Shown here in pieces: positions 1 through 6,917 of a stretch of DNA of 10,926 nt (position 1 is its first letter; the number at the start of each line of letters is the position of its first letter). A program made the position numbers and the translations under genes. The stretch lies in the NCBI GenBank assembly GCA_021828605.1, contig JAJZEG010000172.1:1-10926 (forward strand), read 5' to 3'. The notes beneath the pieces are model-generated. The model searched no databases, was not told the origin of the DNA, and saw nothing but the letters and a program-made list of their open reading frames with translations. The DNA comes from Pseudomonadota bacterium (GTDB lineage Bacteria; Pseudomonadota; Alphaproteobacteria; Acetobacterales; Acetobacteraceae).

Positions 1-29
1 ATATAGTCAGGCGCCAATGTAATCATCAT
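1..29 (-). CDS. dksA: Partial 5' end of a probable DksA-family transcription factor
   Basis: A minus-strand reading frame starts at 29 (ATG; a second ATG follows directly at 26) and stays open to the left edge, giving only MMITLAPDY. A GGAGG ribosome-binding sequence lies at 45-41, 11 bases ahead of the ATG. An in-frame ATG at 50 is an alternative start but has no good ribosome site. Alphaproteobacterial DksA proteins commonly begin with a short lead followed by an L-P/A-P-D-Y motif, and I recall dksA lying near fliX/flgI in members of this class. DksA binds the RNA polymerase secondary channel and works with ppGpp. Only nine residues are visible, so the call rests on this motif, the ribosome site and the neighbourhood. 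Another gene is possible. Confidence 0.42.
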
Positions 30-151
30 GAACGATTTTGCCTCCGACATGCGCGCGGCAAGGAAGGATCAAATACCGCCGCCATCTGACGCGGCTTATA
101 GCGATGCCCCGTTGATCAGCCAAGCCACCCAGGACGCTCTTCATGATCCAG

Positions 152-577
152 TCATGATTTTTCCAGTAAGGCGGCGCGCACGCAACGCCGCCGTGCCAAT
201 TCGACTTGCCCGCGCAGTCTGATTTGCGCCAAAATCGCCGCCAAAGTCGGGTCCGCAGGCGCGTTCATCTCGCCCAACGCCCGATCTAATCGGCAAAACT
301 GCGCCTCAAGCCCGGGACCCGATTCGTCCAGCAACCCGAGTTGGATCGACTGCAGCGCCGCCAGCACCTGTTCGCCGTCCCGCCGCGCTCGTCGATCACG
401 ACGCTCGGGCGCCGCATCGTCCTGCAACGACAAAAAACCGCTCAGGCCCAAAAGAGCCACCTCTGGTGTCGCTACATTTGTGGGTTGGTTAATCTGAAAC
501 CTGCCAACCGCCCGGGATTTACCCGCAACCGCCGTCCGTAGCCGCTCGACCGAGCGCACCCCCACCACGCCACTCAT
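152..577 (-). CDS. fliX: FliX, flagellar assembly regulator (class II)
   Basis: The product is about 141 residues from the ATG at 577. The frame can be extended to a GTG at 586, but the ATG gives the more usual short start (MSGVVGVRS). FliX is an alphaproteobacterial protein that, in Caulobacter, binds the activator FlbD and couples basal-body assembly to class III/IV flagellar transcription. The first 35 residues are low in conserved features. The C-terminal two thirds carry the FliX pattern: a hydrophobic LLGLSGFLSLQ stretch, an Arg-rich segment (RRDRRARRDGEQVLAAL), a helix with LGLLD, and a final helix ending ILAQIRLRGQVELARR. It is divergent from flgI, as in Caulobacter, which supports the call. 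No strong Shine-Dalgarno sequence is visible. A gene starting at 29 lies downstream on the same strand after about 120 bp with no recognisable gene. Confidence 0.88.
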   Translation of the reverse strand: MSGVVGVRSVERLRTAVAGKSRAVGRFQINQPTNVATPEVALLGLSGFLSLQDDAAPERRDRRARRDGEQVLAALQSIQLGLLDESGPGLEAQFCRLDRALGEMNAPADPTLAAILAQIRLRGQVELARRRCVRAALLEKS

Positions 578-586
578 CACCAACAC

Positions 587-668
587 CCATCAAATTGTTC
601 TAGTCTTGTGATCATCAGGGCAATTTAGCGGTAAATTGTTAACTTTTCCCTGCCATAACCAAGAAGTC
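587..668. promoter_or_regulatory. Divergent fliX/flgI promoter region
   Basis: This short AT-rich spacer must carry the promoters of both divergent flagellar genes. Three things can be seen. A GTTAAC at 638-643 resembles a half-site of the CtrA response regulator (TTAA-N7-TTAA), but no second half lies at the right distance. A TAAA at 632-635 with ATAA at 655-658 has the spacing of a sigma-28 flagellar promoter; the -10 octamer at 651-658 matches the enteric consensus at only five of eight positions and would leave almost no leader before the flgI ATG. AAATTG at 592-597, CAATTT at 621-626 and AAATTG at 633-638 form short direct and inverted repeats. None of these is decisive. Confidence 0.3.
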
Positions 669-1811
669 ATGCGAAAAATATTATCTGCCGCCGCTTTGCC
701 GCACGCCTTCTGGTCCGTCATCCTCGCGATGACCTTATTCCTGCTTGGCGTCACCGCCGGATCGGCTCAAGCCCAGGTTCGGATCAAGGACATCACCGAC
801 ATTCAGGGCATTCGCAACAACCAGCTGGTCGGGTACGGGTTGGTCGTCGGGCTGAATGGCACCGGTGACTCGCTGAATAATTCCATTTTCACCAAACAAT
901 CCTTGATCGGCATGCTGGAGCGCCTTGGCGTCAACACCCAAGACCAAGCGGCGCAGTTGCAAACCAAAGACGTCGCCGCCGTGATGGTAACGGCCAATCT
1001 CCAAGCCTTCACCCATAGTGGCGAACAGATCGATGTCACTGTCTCCGCTTTGGGCGATGCCACCAATCTGACCGGCGGAACCTTGCTGGTGACCCCTCTC
1101 CTCGGCGCCGATGGTCAAGTCTATGCCGTGGCCCAGGGGTCGTTGGTCACCGGCGCCATCGCGGCGCAAGGTGCCAATGCCTCGTTCACCCAAGGCGTGC
1201 CCACGGTCGGACGGATAACCAATGGCGCGATCGTCGAACGGTCGGTCAATTTCAATCTCGCCGGCGAAACCGATCCAAAACTGGAATTGCGCAATCCCGA
1301 TTTCAACACCGCCGCGCGCATCGCGCGGGCGATCAATCAACAGCTTGGCGGCGATCTGGCTACCGTCAATGACCCGCGCACCATCACCCTCGATCTTCCC
1401 AAGGGTGCCGTCGTCTCGGATCTCACCGCGATTGAGGATTTGCGGGTCAAACCCTCAACGCCCGCAACCGTGGTGGTCGATGAATCGACCGGCACCATTG
1501 TTATGGGCGCCAATGTTCGGATCAGCACCGTTGCCATCGCCCAGGGCGACCTCACGGTGCGGGTGACCAACACCCCCGAGGTCAGTCAGCCCAACGCCTT
1601 CGGCGCCGGGAAAACGGTCACCACCGCACAAACCACGATTTCAGTGAGCAAAGGCAAAGGAAAACGGATGGATATCCTCTCAGGCGGCGTTAGCTTGCGC
1701 GAGCTGGTGGCCGGACTCAATTCGCTCGGCGTCGCGCCGCACGACATGATCGGCATTCTCCAGGCGATCAAAGCGGATGGGGCCTTGCAAGCCAAGCTGG
1801 TGGTCGAATGA
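669..1811 (+). CDS. flgI: Flagellar P-ring protein FlgI
   Basis: FlgI is exported by Sec to the periplasm and polymerises into the P-ring around the flagellar rod, the bushing in the peptidoglycan layer. The protein is 380 residues from the ATG at 669, close to the usual family length. A TTG at 636 would extend it but adds residues ahead of an already good signal peptide. Residues 1-35 form a signal peptide: a basic start (MRKIL), a hydrophobic core (VILAMTLFLLGVTAG) and a likely cleavage after SAQA. The mature protein begins VRIKDITDIQGIRNNQLVGYG, followed by VVGLNGTGDS, both hallmarks of FlgI. The C-terminal part has GGVSLRELVAGLNSLGVAPHDMIGILQAIKADGALQAKL, also typical. The ribosome site is weak (AAGAAG ending 2 bases before the ATG). 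It heads the flagellar cluster, and its stop overlaps the next start (ATGA at 1808). Confidence 0.97.
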   Translation: MRKILSAAALPHAFWSVILAMTLFLLGVTAGSAQAQVRIKDITDIQGIRNNQLVGYGLVVGLNGTGDSLNNSIFTKQSLIGMLERLGVNTQDQAAQLQTKDVAAVMVTANLQAFTHSGEQIDVTVSALGDATNLTGGTLLVTPLLGADGQVYAVAQGSLVTGAIAAQGANASFTQGVPTVGRITNGAIVERSVNFNLAGETDPKLELRNPDFNTAARIARAINQQLGGDLATVNDPRTITLDLPKGAVVSDLTAIEDLRVKPSTPATVVVDESTGTIVMGANVRISTVAIAQGDLTVRVTNTPEVSQPNAFGAGKTVTTAQTTISVSKGKGKRMDILSGGVSLRELVAGLNSLGVAPHDMIGILQAIKADGALQAKLVVE

Positions 1812-2110
1812 TCCGGCCCGTCGCCGCCCCCACCAACCGGCTGCGCGCTCCGGCACAAACGCCGCAGGCGATCCGTGCCGAAGCGCATAAATTCGAAGCC
1901 ATGGCCATCGCTCAATTCCTTAAACCGATGTTTCGCACCATGGGCCATGCCGAAGCGCCGTTCGGTGCCGGCAAACAGTTCAAAGCCTTTCAGCCGATTT
2001 TTTTGCACGCCATCGCCAGCGACATGGAAGCACGGGGCGGCCTCGGTCTCGCCCCGGCCATCGAGTCCTCCCTCACCGAATCCGCCCATCTAACCTCGGC
2101 AAAACCCTAA
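1808..2110 (+). CDS. flgJ: FlgJ-like rod-binding protein, N-terminal domain only
   Basis: This 100-residue protein matches the rod-binding domain of FlgJ, the scaffold that caps the growing flagellar rod in the periplasm. Visible family features are the helix EAHKFEAMAIAQFLKPMFRTM (residues 25-45), the FGAGKQFKAFQPIF segment, and the closing helix IASDMEARGGLGLAPAIESSL. The muramidase (glucosaminidase) half of enterobacterial FlgJ is absent. That is the normal form in Alphaproteobacteria, where a separate lytic enzyme opens the cell wall. The start codon overlaps the flgI stop (ATGA), so translation is probably coupled. No signal peptide is present, as expected for export through the flagellar type III route. 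Residues 1-23 are Pro/Arg/Ala-rich and show no fold. Confidence 0.85.
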   Translation: MIRPVAAPTNRLRAPAQTPQAIRAEAHKFEAMAIAQFLKPMFRTMGHAEAPFGAGKQFKAFQPIFLHAIASDMEARGGLGLAPAIESSLTESAHLTSAKP

Positions 2111-2125
2111 CCTAAGGTCGTCAAA

Positions 2126-2527
2126 ATGAACCAAATCGCACTCCGAACCCTTACCGAAACGGCAGACATTCTCACCGCGTGCCTTGATCGCGAAACGGCG
2201 GCTCTCACCGCGCAAAATTGGGTGGCACTGACCGAAACGCAGGACGCTAAGCGCCAAGCCGTTAGCCAATTCGAGGCCGCCTGGACCACCGCGACCGGGG
2301 CTGACGGGTTCGATGAACCCTTTCTGGTGGACGCACTCCAACCAATTTGGGAACGGCTTGATTGTGCCGTGAATAAAAATCTCGACTGTCTGATTCGCGC
2401 CATCACCACCCAGGATCAGGTCATCGCCACCGTGCTGCATGCGCTCGATGATGATGCAGAAGTGACCAATTACGCCGCCGGACTACACAAACCCACCCGC
2501 CCCGTCGCCTTGACAACGCGTGCCTGA
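2126..2527 (+). CDS. flgN: FlgN-like flagellar export chaperone
   Basis: A 133-residue, soluble, mostly helical protein that resembles the FlgN family: small cytoplasmic chaperones that hold the hook-filament junction proteins FlgK and FlgL before type III export. The N-terminal helix (LRTLTETADILTACLDRETAAL, residues 6-27), a segment of alternating polar and Ala/Leu residues around QDAKRQAVSQFEAAW, and a third helix near residues 78-105 fit the three-helix coiled-coil plan and the usual length of about 130-150 residues. Sequence identity within this family is low, so the assignment depends partly on position after flgI and flgJ. An AAGG ribosome site at 2114-2117 sits 8 bases before the ATG. 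The C-terminal 25 residues look disordered. Confidence 0.72.
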   Translation: MNQIALRTLTETADILTACLDRETAALTAQNWVALTETQDAKRQAVSQFEAAWTTATGADGFDEPFLVDALQPIWERLDCAVNKNLDCLIRAITTQDQVIATVLHALDDDAEVTNYAAGLHKPTRPVALTTRA

Positions 2528-2567
2528 ATTTTGCCTCACCCGCCTGATTCGTGGCATTCATGCCTGA
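2522..2567 (+). repeat. Three GCCTGA repeats at exact 20-bp spacing
   Basis: The hexamer GCCTGA occurs at 2522, 2542 and 2562, so the repeat period is exactly 20 bp, close to two turns of the helix. The second and third copies extend to GCCTGAT. The first copy contains the flgN stop codon, and the last runs into the glycosyltransferase ATG. Because 20 is not a multiple of three, the three TGA triplets fall in all three forward frames. This could be a regularly phased binding site, a stop-in-all-frames buffer between two genes, or chance. Confidence 0.5.
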
Positions 2568-3580
2568 TGCATCTCACCTTGATCACCGAGGCGCCATTCA
2601 GCGCCATCTCCGGCGCCTCACTCTATCATCAACGCGTGCTGGCCGACTATCGGCGCGCTGGCGACCAGATCGATATTATCGCGCTCGACCAGCAAGCTGC
2701 GCCGACCATCGCTGACCAAATCGCGCCCGCCTCCCTCATCCTGGTCGAAGCCAGCGCCTTGCGCTGGCTTAATGACGCCATCCCCCCCCTGCAACAGCGC
2801 GGAGCCAGCGTGCTGGTCCATCATCCCAGCGCCCTTGAACCGGGCACGCCCGAGAGCGAACGCGCGGCCCTCAAAACCCTCGAACGCAAATTTCTCCCCG
2901 GATTTCGCCAAGTGATCGCCGCCAGCACGCCGATCGCCGAGCGCCTCGCCCACGAATTTTGCGTCGATCCCGGTCAAATCACCGTCATCACCCCCGGCAC
3001 CGACCCCCAACCATGCCGCAGCCTCGATCCCACCGCACCCGATGGCGGACCCTGCACCCTGCTCAGCCTGGGCACCTTGGTACCCCGCAAAGGGCACGAG
3101 ATCTTAATCCAGGCTCTGGCCAGTTTGCGCGACCTCGATTGGCACCTGATCCTGGCGGGCGCCCCCCGCGACCCGATTTACCAAAGAAAAATAATAAATT
3201 TAATCAGCGATTTATCACTCACTGACCGTATTTCAATGCGCCCGGCGCTCTCAGGCGAGGCGCTCGAAGCCGCTTGGAACCAGGCTGATCTGTTCGCGCT
3301 CGCAACCCGGTTCGAAGGCTATGGCATGGCCATTGCCGAGGCAATCGCACGCGGTTTGCCGGTCGCCATCACCGCTGGCGGCGCAGCCGGCCATCTGGTA
3401 CCGCCCACCTGTGGCATTATCGCGCCGGTTGACGATATCGCGCAATTCGCCAAAGCACTCCGCCGCCTGATTTTCAGCCCGTCGCTCCGTGCCAAACTCG
3501 GGGTCGAGGCTTATCATCATGCGCAAAGCCTGCCGACCTGGCCGACCCAGGCCGCGCGCCTGCGCGCCGCGCTGATCTGA
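2567..3580 (+). CDS. GT-B fold glycosyltransferase, family 4 (GT1/GT4 clan)
   Basis: The chosen start is the ATG at 2567 (337 residues, beginning MHLTLITEAPFS); an upstream TTG at 2531 only adds a Pro/His-rich lead. The N-terminal Rossmann half begins with a GAS-type acceptor-site loop (SAISGASLYHQRVL). The C-terminal half has the donor-binding features of family 4: LSLGTLVPRKGHE (residues 166-178), where the Arg-Lys pair contacts the nucleotide-sugar phosphates, and the E-x7-E motif at Glu250 and Glu258 within FEGYGMAIAEA, followed by GGAAGHLV. Such retaining enzymes move a sugar from a nucleotide donor to a lipid, glycan or protein acceptor in the cytoplasm. Donor and acceptor cannot be told from sequence. 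It lies 39 bp behind flgN on the same strand, which hints at, but does not prove, a link to flagellar glycosylation. An AT-rich patch of rare codons lies at 3182-3217. Confidence 0.85.
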   Translation: MHLTLITEAPFSAISGASLYHQRVLADYRRAGDQIDIIALDQQAAPTIADQIAPASLILVEASALRWLNDAIPPLQQRGASVLVHHPSALEPGTPESERAALKTLERKFLPGFRQVIAASTPIAERLAHEFCVDPGQITVITPGTDPQPCRSLDPTAPDGGPCTLLSLGTLVPRKGHEILIQALASLRDLDWHLILAGAPRDPIYQRKIINLISDLSLTDRISMRPALSGEALEAAWNQADLFALATRFEGYGMAIAEAIARGLPVAITAGGAAGHLVPPTCGIIAPVDDIAQFAKALRRLIFSPSLRAKLGVEAYHHAQSLPTWPTQAARLRAALI

Positions 3581-3648
3581 CCAGTCGACATGTTATTGCG
3601 CAGCAATGCCGGTTTCGCTACCTGTATCGTATGGATCGGAATGGTATC

Positions 3649-4692
3649 ATGAAGTTTAAAGTCGCCGTCGTCGGCGCGACCGGCGCTGTCGGGCGTGAGA
3701 TGTTGAAAACATTGGCAGAACGGGCGTTTCCCGTGCGCGAAATTATCGCCCTGGCCTCGCCCCGTTCGGCGGGTCAGCGCGTCAGCTTTGGCGAAGACCA
3801 AGTTCTCACCGTCCAGAACCTGGAAACCTTCGATTTCACCGGCACTGATTTCGCGCTGTTCTCGCCCGGTGCGGCGGTCTCCGCCATCCACGCGCCGCGC
3901 GCCGCCGCGTCAGGCTGCATCGTGATCGATAATACCAGCCATTTTCGGATGGACCCCGATGTTCCTCTGGTCGTTCCCGAGGTCAATCCCGAAGCTTTGG
4001 ACAAGTTTGCCGCGCGCGCCAACTGGCGCCGGATTATCGCCAACCCAAACTGTTCAACCATCCAAATGGTCGTCGCCCTCAAACCCTTGCATGATCGGTT
4101 CAAGGTGCAGCGCGTCGTCGTCGCCACCTATCAATCGGTGTCAGGTGCCGGCAAAGAGGGTATGGACGAGCTGGAACGCTCCACCAAAGCCACTTATGTC
4201 AATGATTACAACAAGCCGGAAATCTTCACCAAACCAATCGCCTTCAACGTCATCCCGCATATTGATCTGTTCATGGATGATGGCGCGACCAAGGAGGAAT
4301 GGAAAATGGCGGTCGAGACCCGCAAAATTCTCGACCCGGATATCGCCGTCATCGCCACCTGCGTGCGGGTGCCGGTCTTTATCAGCCATGCCGAGGCGGT
4401 TCATGTGGAGTTCGCCCGCCCTGCCCCGCTCGAAGCCGCCCGCAGCGCCCTGCGCGGCGCGCCCGGCGTGATCCTGTTCGATGAGCGCGATGATGGCGGC
4501 TATATCACGCCCGCCGAAGCGCAAGGCGAGGATGCGGTCTATGTGTCGCGCCTGCGCACCGACGCGACGGTGCCGCACGGTCTCGCTTTCTGGTGCGTGG
4601 CCGATAATTTGCGCAAAGGGGCCGCGCTCAACGCCGTGCAGATCGCCGAAACCCTGGTTGCACGCGGTCTCCTGGTCAAGCACGCGGCGTAA
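3649..4692 (+). CDS. asd: Aspartate-semialdehyde dehydrogenase
   Basis: This enzyme reduces L-aspartyl-4-phosphate with NADPH to L-aspartate-4-semialdehyde, the branch point to lysine/diaminopimelate, methionine and threonine. From the ATG at 3649 the protein has 347 residues, the usual size, and begins MKFKVAVVGATGAVGREML with the nucleotide-binding GxxGxxG loop. An ATG at 3631 would add six residues (MDRNGI); the 3649 start puts the loop at the normal distance. The catalytic cysteine is Cys135 in NPNCSTIQ. Further family motifs are YQSVSGAGKEGMDEL, the substrate-binding Arg240 in CVRVPV, and the catalytic His247 in FISHAEAVHVEF. Three ATG triplets crowd the start region. The last 17 bp overlap the 3' end of recF on the other strand. 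No clear promoter was found in the 68 bp behind the glycosyltransferase, which holds a small ATTGC/GCAAT stem at 3595-3607. Confidence 0.97.
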   Translation: MKFKVAVVGATGAVGREMLKTLAERAFPVREIIALASPRSAGQRVSFGEDQVLTVQNLETFDFTGTDFALFSPGAAVSAIHAPRAAASGCIVIDNTSHFRMDPDVPLVVPEVNPEALDKFAARANWRRIIANPNCSTIQMVVALKPLHDRFKVQRVVVATYQSVSGAGKEGMDELERSTKATYVNDYNKPEIFTKPIAFNVIPHIDLFMDDGATKEEWKMAVETRKILDPDIAVIATCVRVPVFISHAEAVHVEFARPAPLEAARSALRGAPGVILFDERDDGGYITPAEAQGEDAVYVSRLRTDATVPHGLAFWCVADNLRKGAALNAVQIAETLVARGLLVKHAA

Positions 4693-5785
4693 CCATCCCC
4701 GCCGCAACCGACCAGATCGCCGCCTTATTCTGCCAAATGCCGGTTTCAGTCGCGGTGCAAAAAACCTGCATCGGCCCGGCCAGCACATGGTCCCGTAGCG
4801 CCTCTTGCCGTGCCTGATCCAAATGCACAAACGGCTCATCGAGCAGTAATATTGGCGGTGAACCGCGCCAATCATGCACCAAAGCGGCGTGACCCAGAAT
4901 AATCGCCACCAGCATCGCCCGCTGCTCACCGGTCGAGGCCAATGACGCCGCCGCCCCTTGCCAATCAGCGATCAACACATCCGCCCGTTGCGGCGAAAGC
5001 GGCACGCTGCCTGACCCGCGCTGCGCGGCCAGGCGCGCCCGCAACTGATCTTCAACCTCAACCGCCGGATGCTCGGCCAATAGCGCGCCAATCGCGCAGG
5101 CCAATCCCAGCCGAGCGGGCGGAAACACGGATCGGCCAACACCCCCCGCCATCACCGCATTCAGCCGCGCGATCAAATCCAACCGCGCCGCCGTCATCGC
5201 CACCGCATGGCGGGCCATTTGATCCTCTAAAATACCGCACCAAACCAGATCAAACCGCCCTTGCTCCAGCAACCGAGCGCGATGCGCCGCCGCCGCCTCG
5301 AACGCAGTAACCTCGCGCGCATGGCCCGGCTCTAAGGCCAGGGTCAACCGATCCAAAAAGCGCCGCCGCGCCGATGCCCCTTCGGTAAATAGCCGGTCCA
5401 TCTGCGGCGTCAGCCATACCGCACTGAACAAGGCCGCCGCCTCGGTGCCCGACGCCGGTTGCCCCTCCAGAAAAAATTTGCGCCGCTCGCGTTCAGCGCC
5501 ACCGACCGAACTGCTGAGTTCGACCCGCTCGCTGGAGGCGCCCAGCGCACCTAAAACTCCGCCAATGGCAAAGCCCCCACCGGCATCCGGCGCGATCCGC
5601 GCCAACTCGGCGAACTTCGCACCGCGCAACCCGCGCCCTGGTGCGAGCAGCGAAATCGCTTCAAGCAAATTGGTTTTGCCCGCGCCATTCGGCCCGACCA
5701 GCACAGCAACCCGCGCCTCAATCGCCCAATCCAGCACCGCATACGAACGGAAATCAACCAGCCGCAGCGTCGCCAGACGGGTCAA
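4676..5785 (-). CDS. recF: DNA replication and repair protein RecF
   Basis: RecF is an SMC-like ATPase that, with RecO and RecR, loads RecA onto gapped DNA. The 369-residue product opens with TRLATLRLVDFRSY, the typical RecF start. The Walker A motif is at residues 31-38 (GPNGAGKT), the ABC-type signature is STGEQ at 284-288, and Walker B is LLLDE at 313-317, followed by FVHLD. The start codon is TTG at 5785; no ATG or GTG occurs in frame just upstream, and this position places FRSY correctly. It begins 7 bp behind the dnaN stop with no clear ribosome site of its own, so translation is probably coupled to dnaN. gyrB does not follow, although dnaN-recF-gyrB is a common bacterial order. The 3' end overlaps asd by 17 bp. 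Confidence 0.97.
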   Translation of the reverse strand: MTRLATLRLVDFRSYAVLDWAIEARVAVLVGPNGAGKTNLLEAISLLAPGRGLRGAKFAELARIAPDAGGGFAIGGVLGALGASSERVELSSSVGGAERERRKFFLEGQPASGTEAAALFSAVWLTPQMDRLFTEGASARRRFLDRLTLALEPGHAREVTAFEAAAAHRARLLEQGRFDLVWCGILEDQMARHAVAMTAARLDLIARLNAVMAGGVGRSVFPPARLGLACAIGALLAEHPAVEVEDQLRARLAAQRGSGSVPLSPQRADVLIADWQGAAASLASTGEQRAMLVAIILGHAALVHDWRGSPPILLLDEPFVHLDQARQEALRDHVLAGPMQVFCTATETGIWQNKAAIWSVAAGMVTPRA

Positions 5786-5792
5786 GGGTGCA

Positions 5793-6917
5793 TCACACCC
5801 GCATCGGCATCAGCACGAATACCGCACTCAAATCGCCCGCATCGCGCACCAAAGTCGGCGTTGCGCCATCGGCGAAGCAAAATTCCACATCGCCGGAAAT
5901 TTGTTCCGCCACGTCGTTCAAATAGCGCGACTGAAACCCGATTTCGATTGGAATCGAATCGTAATGCACCTGCCCCGATTCCAACTCTTCGGTCGCCGTA
6001 CCCTGCTCGGGGCTGGTGGCGGACAACACCAACATATCCCGCCCAACCGATAATTTAATCGGTCGATTACGCTCATTGGAAATTGCCGAAACCCGGGCAA
6101 CCGCCGCAGTGAAATCCTTTTTATCGACGCGCAGGATTTTATCGTTACCCACCGGGATCACCCGGCTGTAATCGGGATAGGTGCCGTCGATCAGCTTGCT
6201 GGTCATGCGCATCGTGCCGAATTCAAACTGAATCCGCGTCTCCGAGAGTGACACACCAATCTCACCCGTCGATTCGTCCAGCAATTTACGCACTTCATTG
6301 ACCGTCTTGCGCGGAATAATCACCCCCGGCATGCCCGCCGCCCCTTCCGGCAACGGCTCCTCGACCCGTGCAAGCCGATGCCCATCGGTCGCGACCGCCC
6401 GCAACACCGGCGCCCCATCGGTTTCGGTCACATGGACGTAAATCCCGTTCAAATAATACCGGGTTTCCTCGGTCGAGATCGCGAATTTGGTCCGATCGAT
6501 CAAGCCACGCAGCGCCTGGGCCGGAATCGCAAAGCGATGGCTCAACTTACCCGCATCGAGCTTGGGGAACTCATCGGTCGGCAGCACCACCAAATTCGTC
6601 GCATAACGCCCGGCGCGCAGCGCGAGTGGCGCATCGCCACCGGGATGATCAAGCTCAATGGTCGCGCCCTCCTGTTGGCGGCGCACAATTTCATACAAGG
6701 TCGCCGCCGGGGCGGTCACCGCGCCATCGCGCACGGTGGTCGCCGGGATTTCCTCAATGAGCGCAATTTCCAAATCGGTGGCGGCAATCGTCAATCGCCC
6801 CTCGCGCACCGAGAGCAGCACATTCGCCAATATCGGGATGGTGTTACGGCGCTCAACAATATTCTGCACATGGGCCAAAGCCTTGAGCAAGGTCGCGCGT
6901 TCTGCCTTGAACTTCAT
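5793..6917 (-). CDS. dnaN: DNA polymerase III beta subunit (sliding clamp)
   Basis: The beta clamp is a ring-shaped dimer that holds DNA polymerase III and many repair enzymes on DNA. The product has 374 residues, normal for three repeated clamp domains (about 1-120, 128-245 and 246-374). It starts MKFKAERATLLKALAHVQNIVERRNTIPILANVLL, where the RRNTIPIL segment is strongly conserved in DnaN, and it ends VFVLMPMRV, matching the conserved MPM-R-L/V tail that borders the protein-binding pocket. YLNGIYVHV in the centre is another family marker. A strong ribosome site, GGAAGGA, lies at 6928-6922, four bases before the ATG. A GC hairpin lies just upstream of it. dnaA is not the upstream neighbour; a divergent ABC transporter operon is. 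recF follows after 7 bp. Confidence 0.98.
   Translation of the reverse strand: MKFKAERATLLKALAHVQNIVERRNTIPILANVLLSVREGRLTIAATDLEIALIEEIPATTVRDGAVTAPAATLYEIVRRQQEGATIELDHPGGDAPLALRAGRYATNLVVLPTDEFPKLDAGKLSHRFAIPAQALRGLIDRTKFAISTEETRYYLNGIYVHVTETDGAPVLRAVATDGHRLARVEEPLPEGAAGMPGVIIPRKTVNEVRKLLDESTGEIGVSLSETRIQFEFGTMRMTSKLIDGTYPDYSRVIPVGNDKILRVDKKDFTAAVARVSAISNERNRPIKLSVGRDMLVLSATSPEQGTATEELESGQVHYDSIPIEIGFQSRYLNDVAEQISGDVEFCFADGATPTLVRDAGDLSAVFVLMPMRV

Noticed and set aside
7..144. 45-residue minus-strand frame just behind fliX
   Set aside because: No ribosome site, no family resemblance, and it overlaps the better supported dksA start in another frame.
141..162. TCATGA inverted pair followed by TTTTT, like a plus-strand terminator
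   Set aside because: Only a six-pair AT-containing stem, and no credible plus-strand gene ends there; TCATGA is self-palindromic, so the pairing is easily fortuitous.
28..222. 64-residue plus-strand frame
   Set aside because: No ribosome site, no recognisable motif, and its second half runs antisense to fliX while its start covers the probable dksA start.
735..1340. 201-residue minus-strand frame opposite flgI
   Set aside because: Shadow of the GC-rich flgI coding frame; composition is repetitive Gly/Asp/Ile without domain features.
4141..4929. 262-residue minus-strand frame opposite asd and continuing beside recF
   Set aside because: Overlaps two certain genes and shows no motif; it is a codon-bias shadow.
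5445..6053. 202-residue plus-strand frame across the recF/dnaN junction
   Set aside because: Antisense to two well supported genes, with Pro/Ser/Arg-rich sequence typical of shadow frames.
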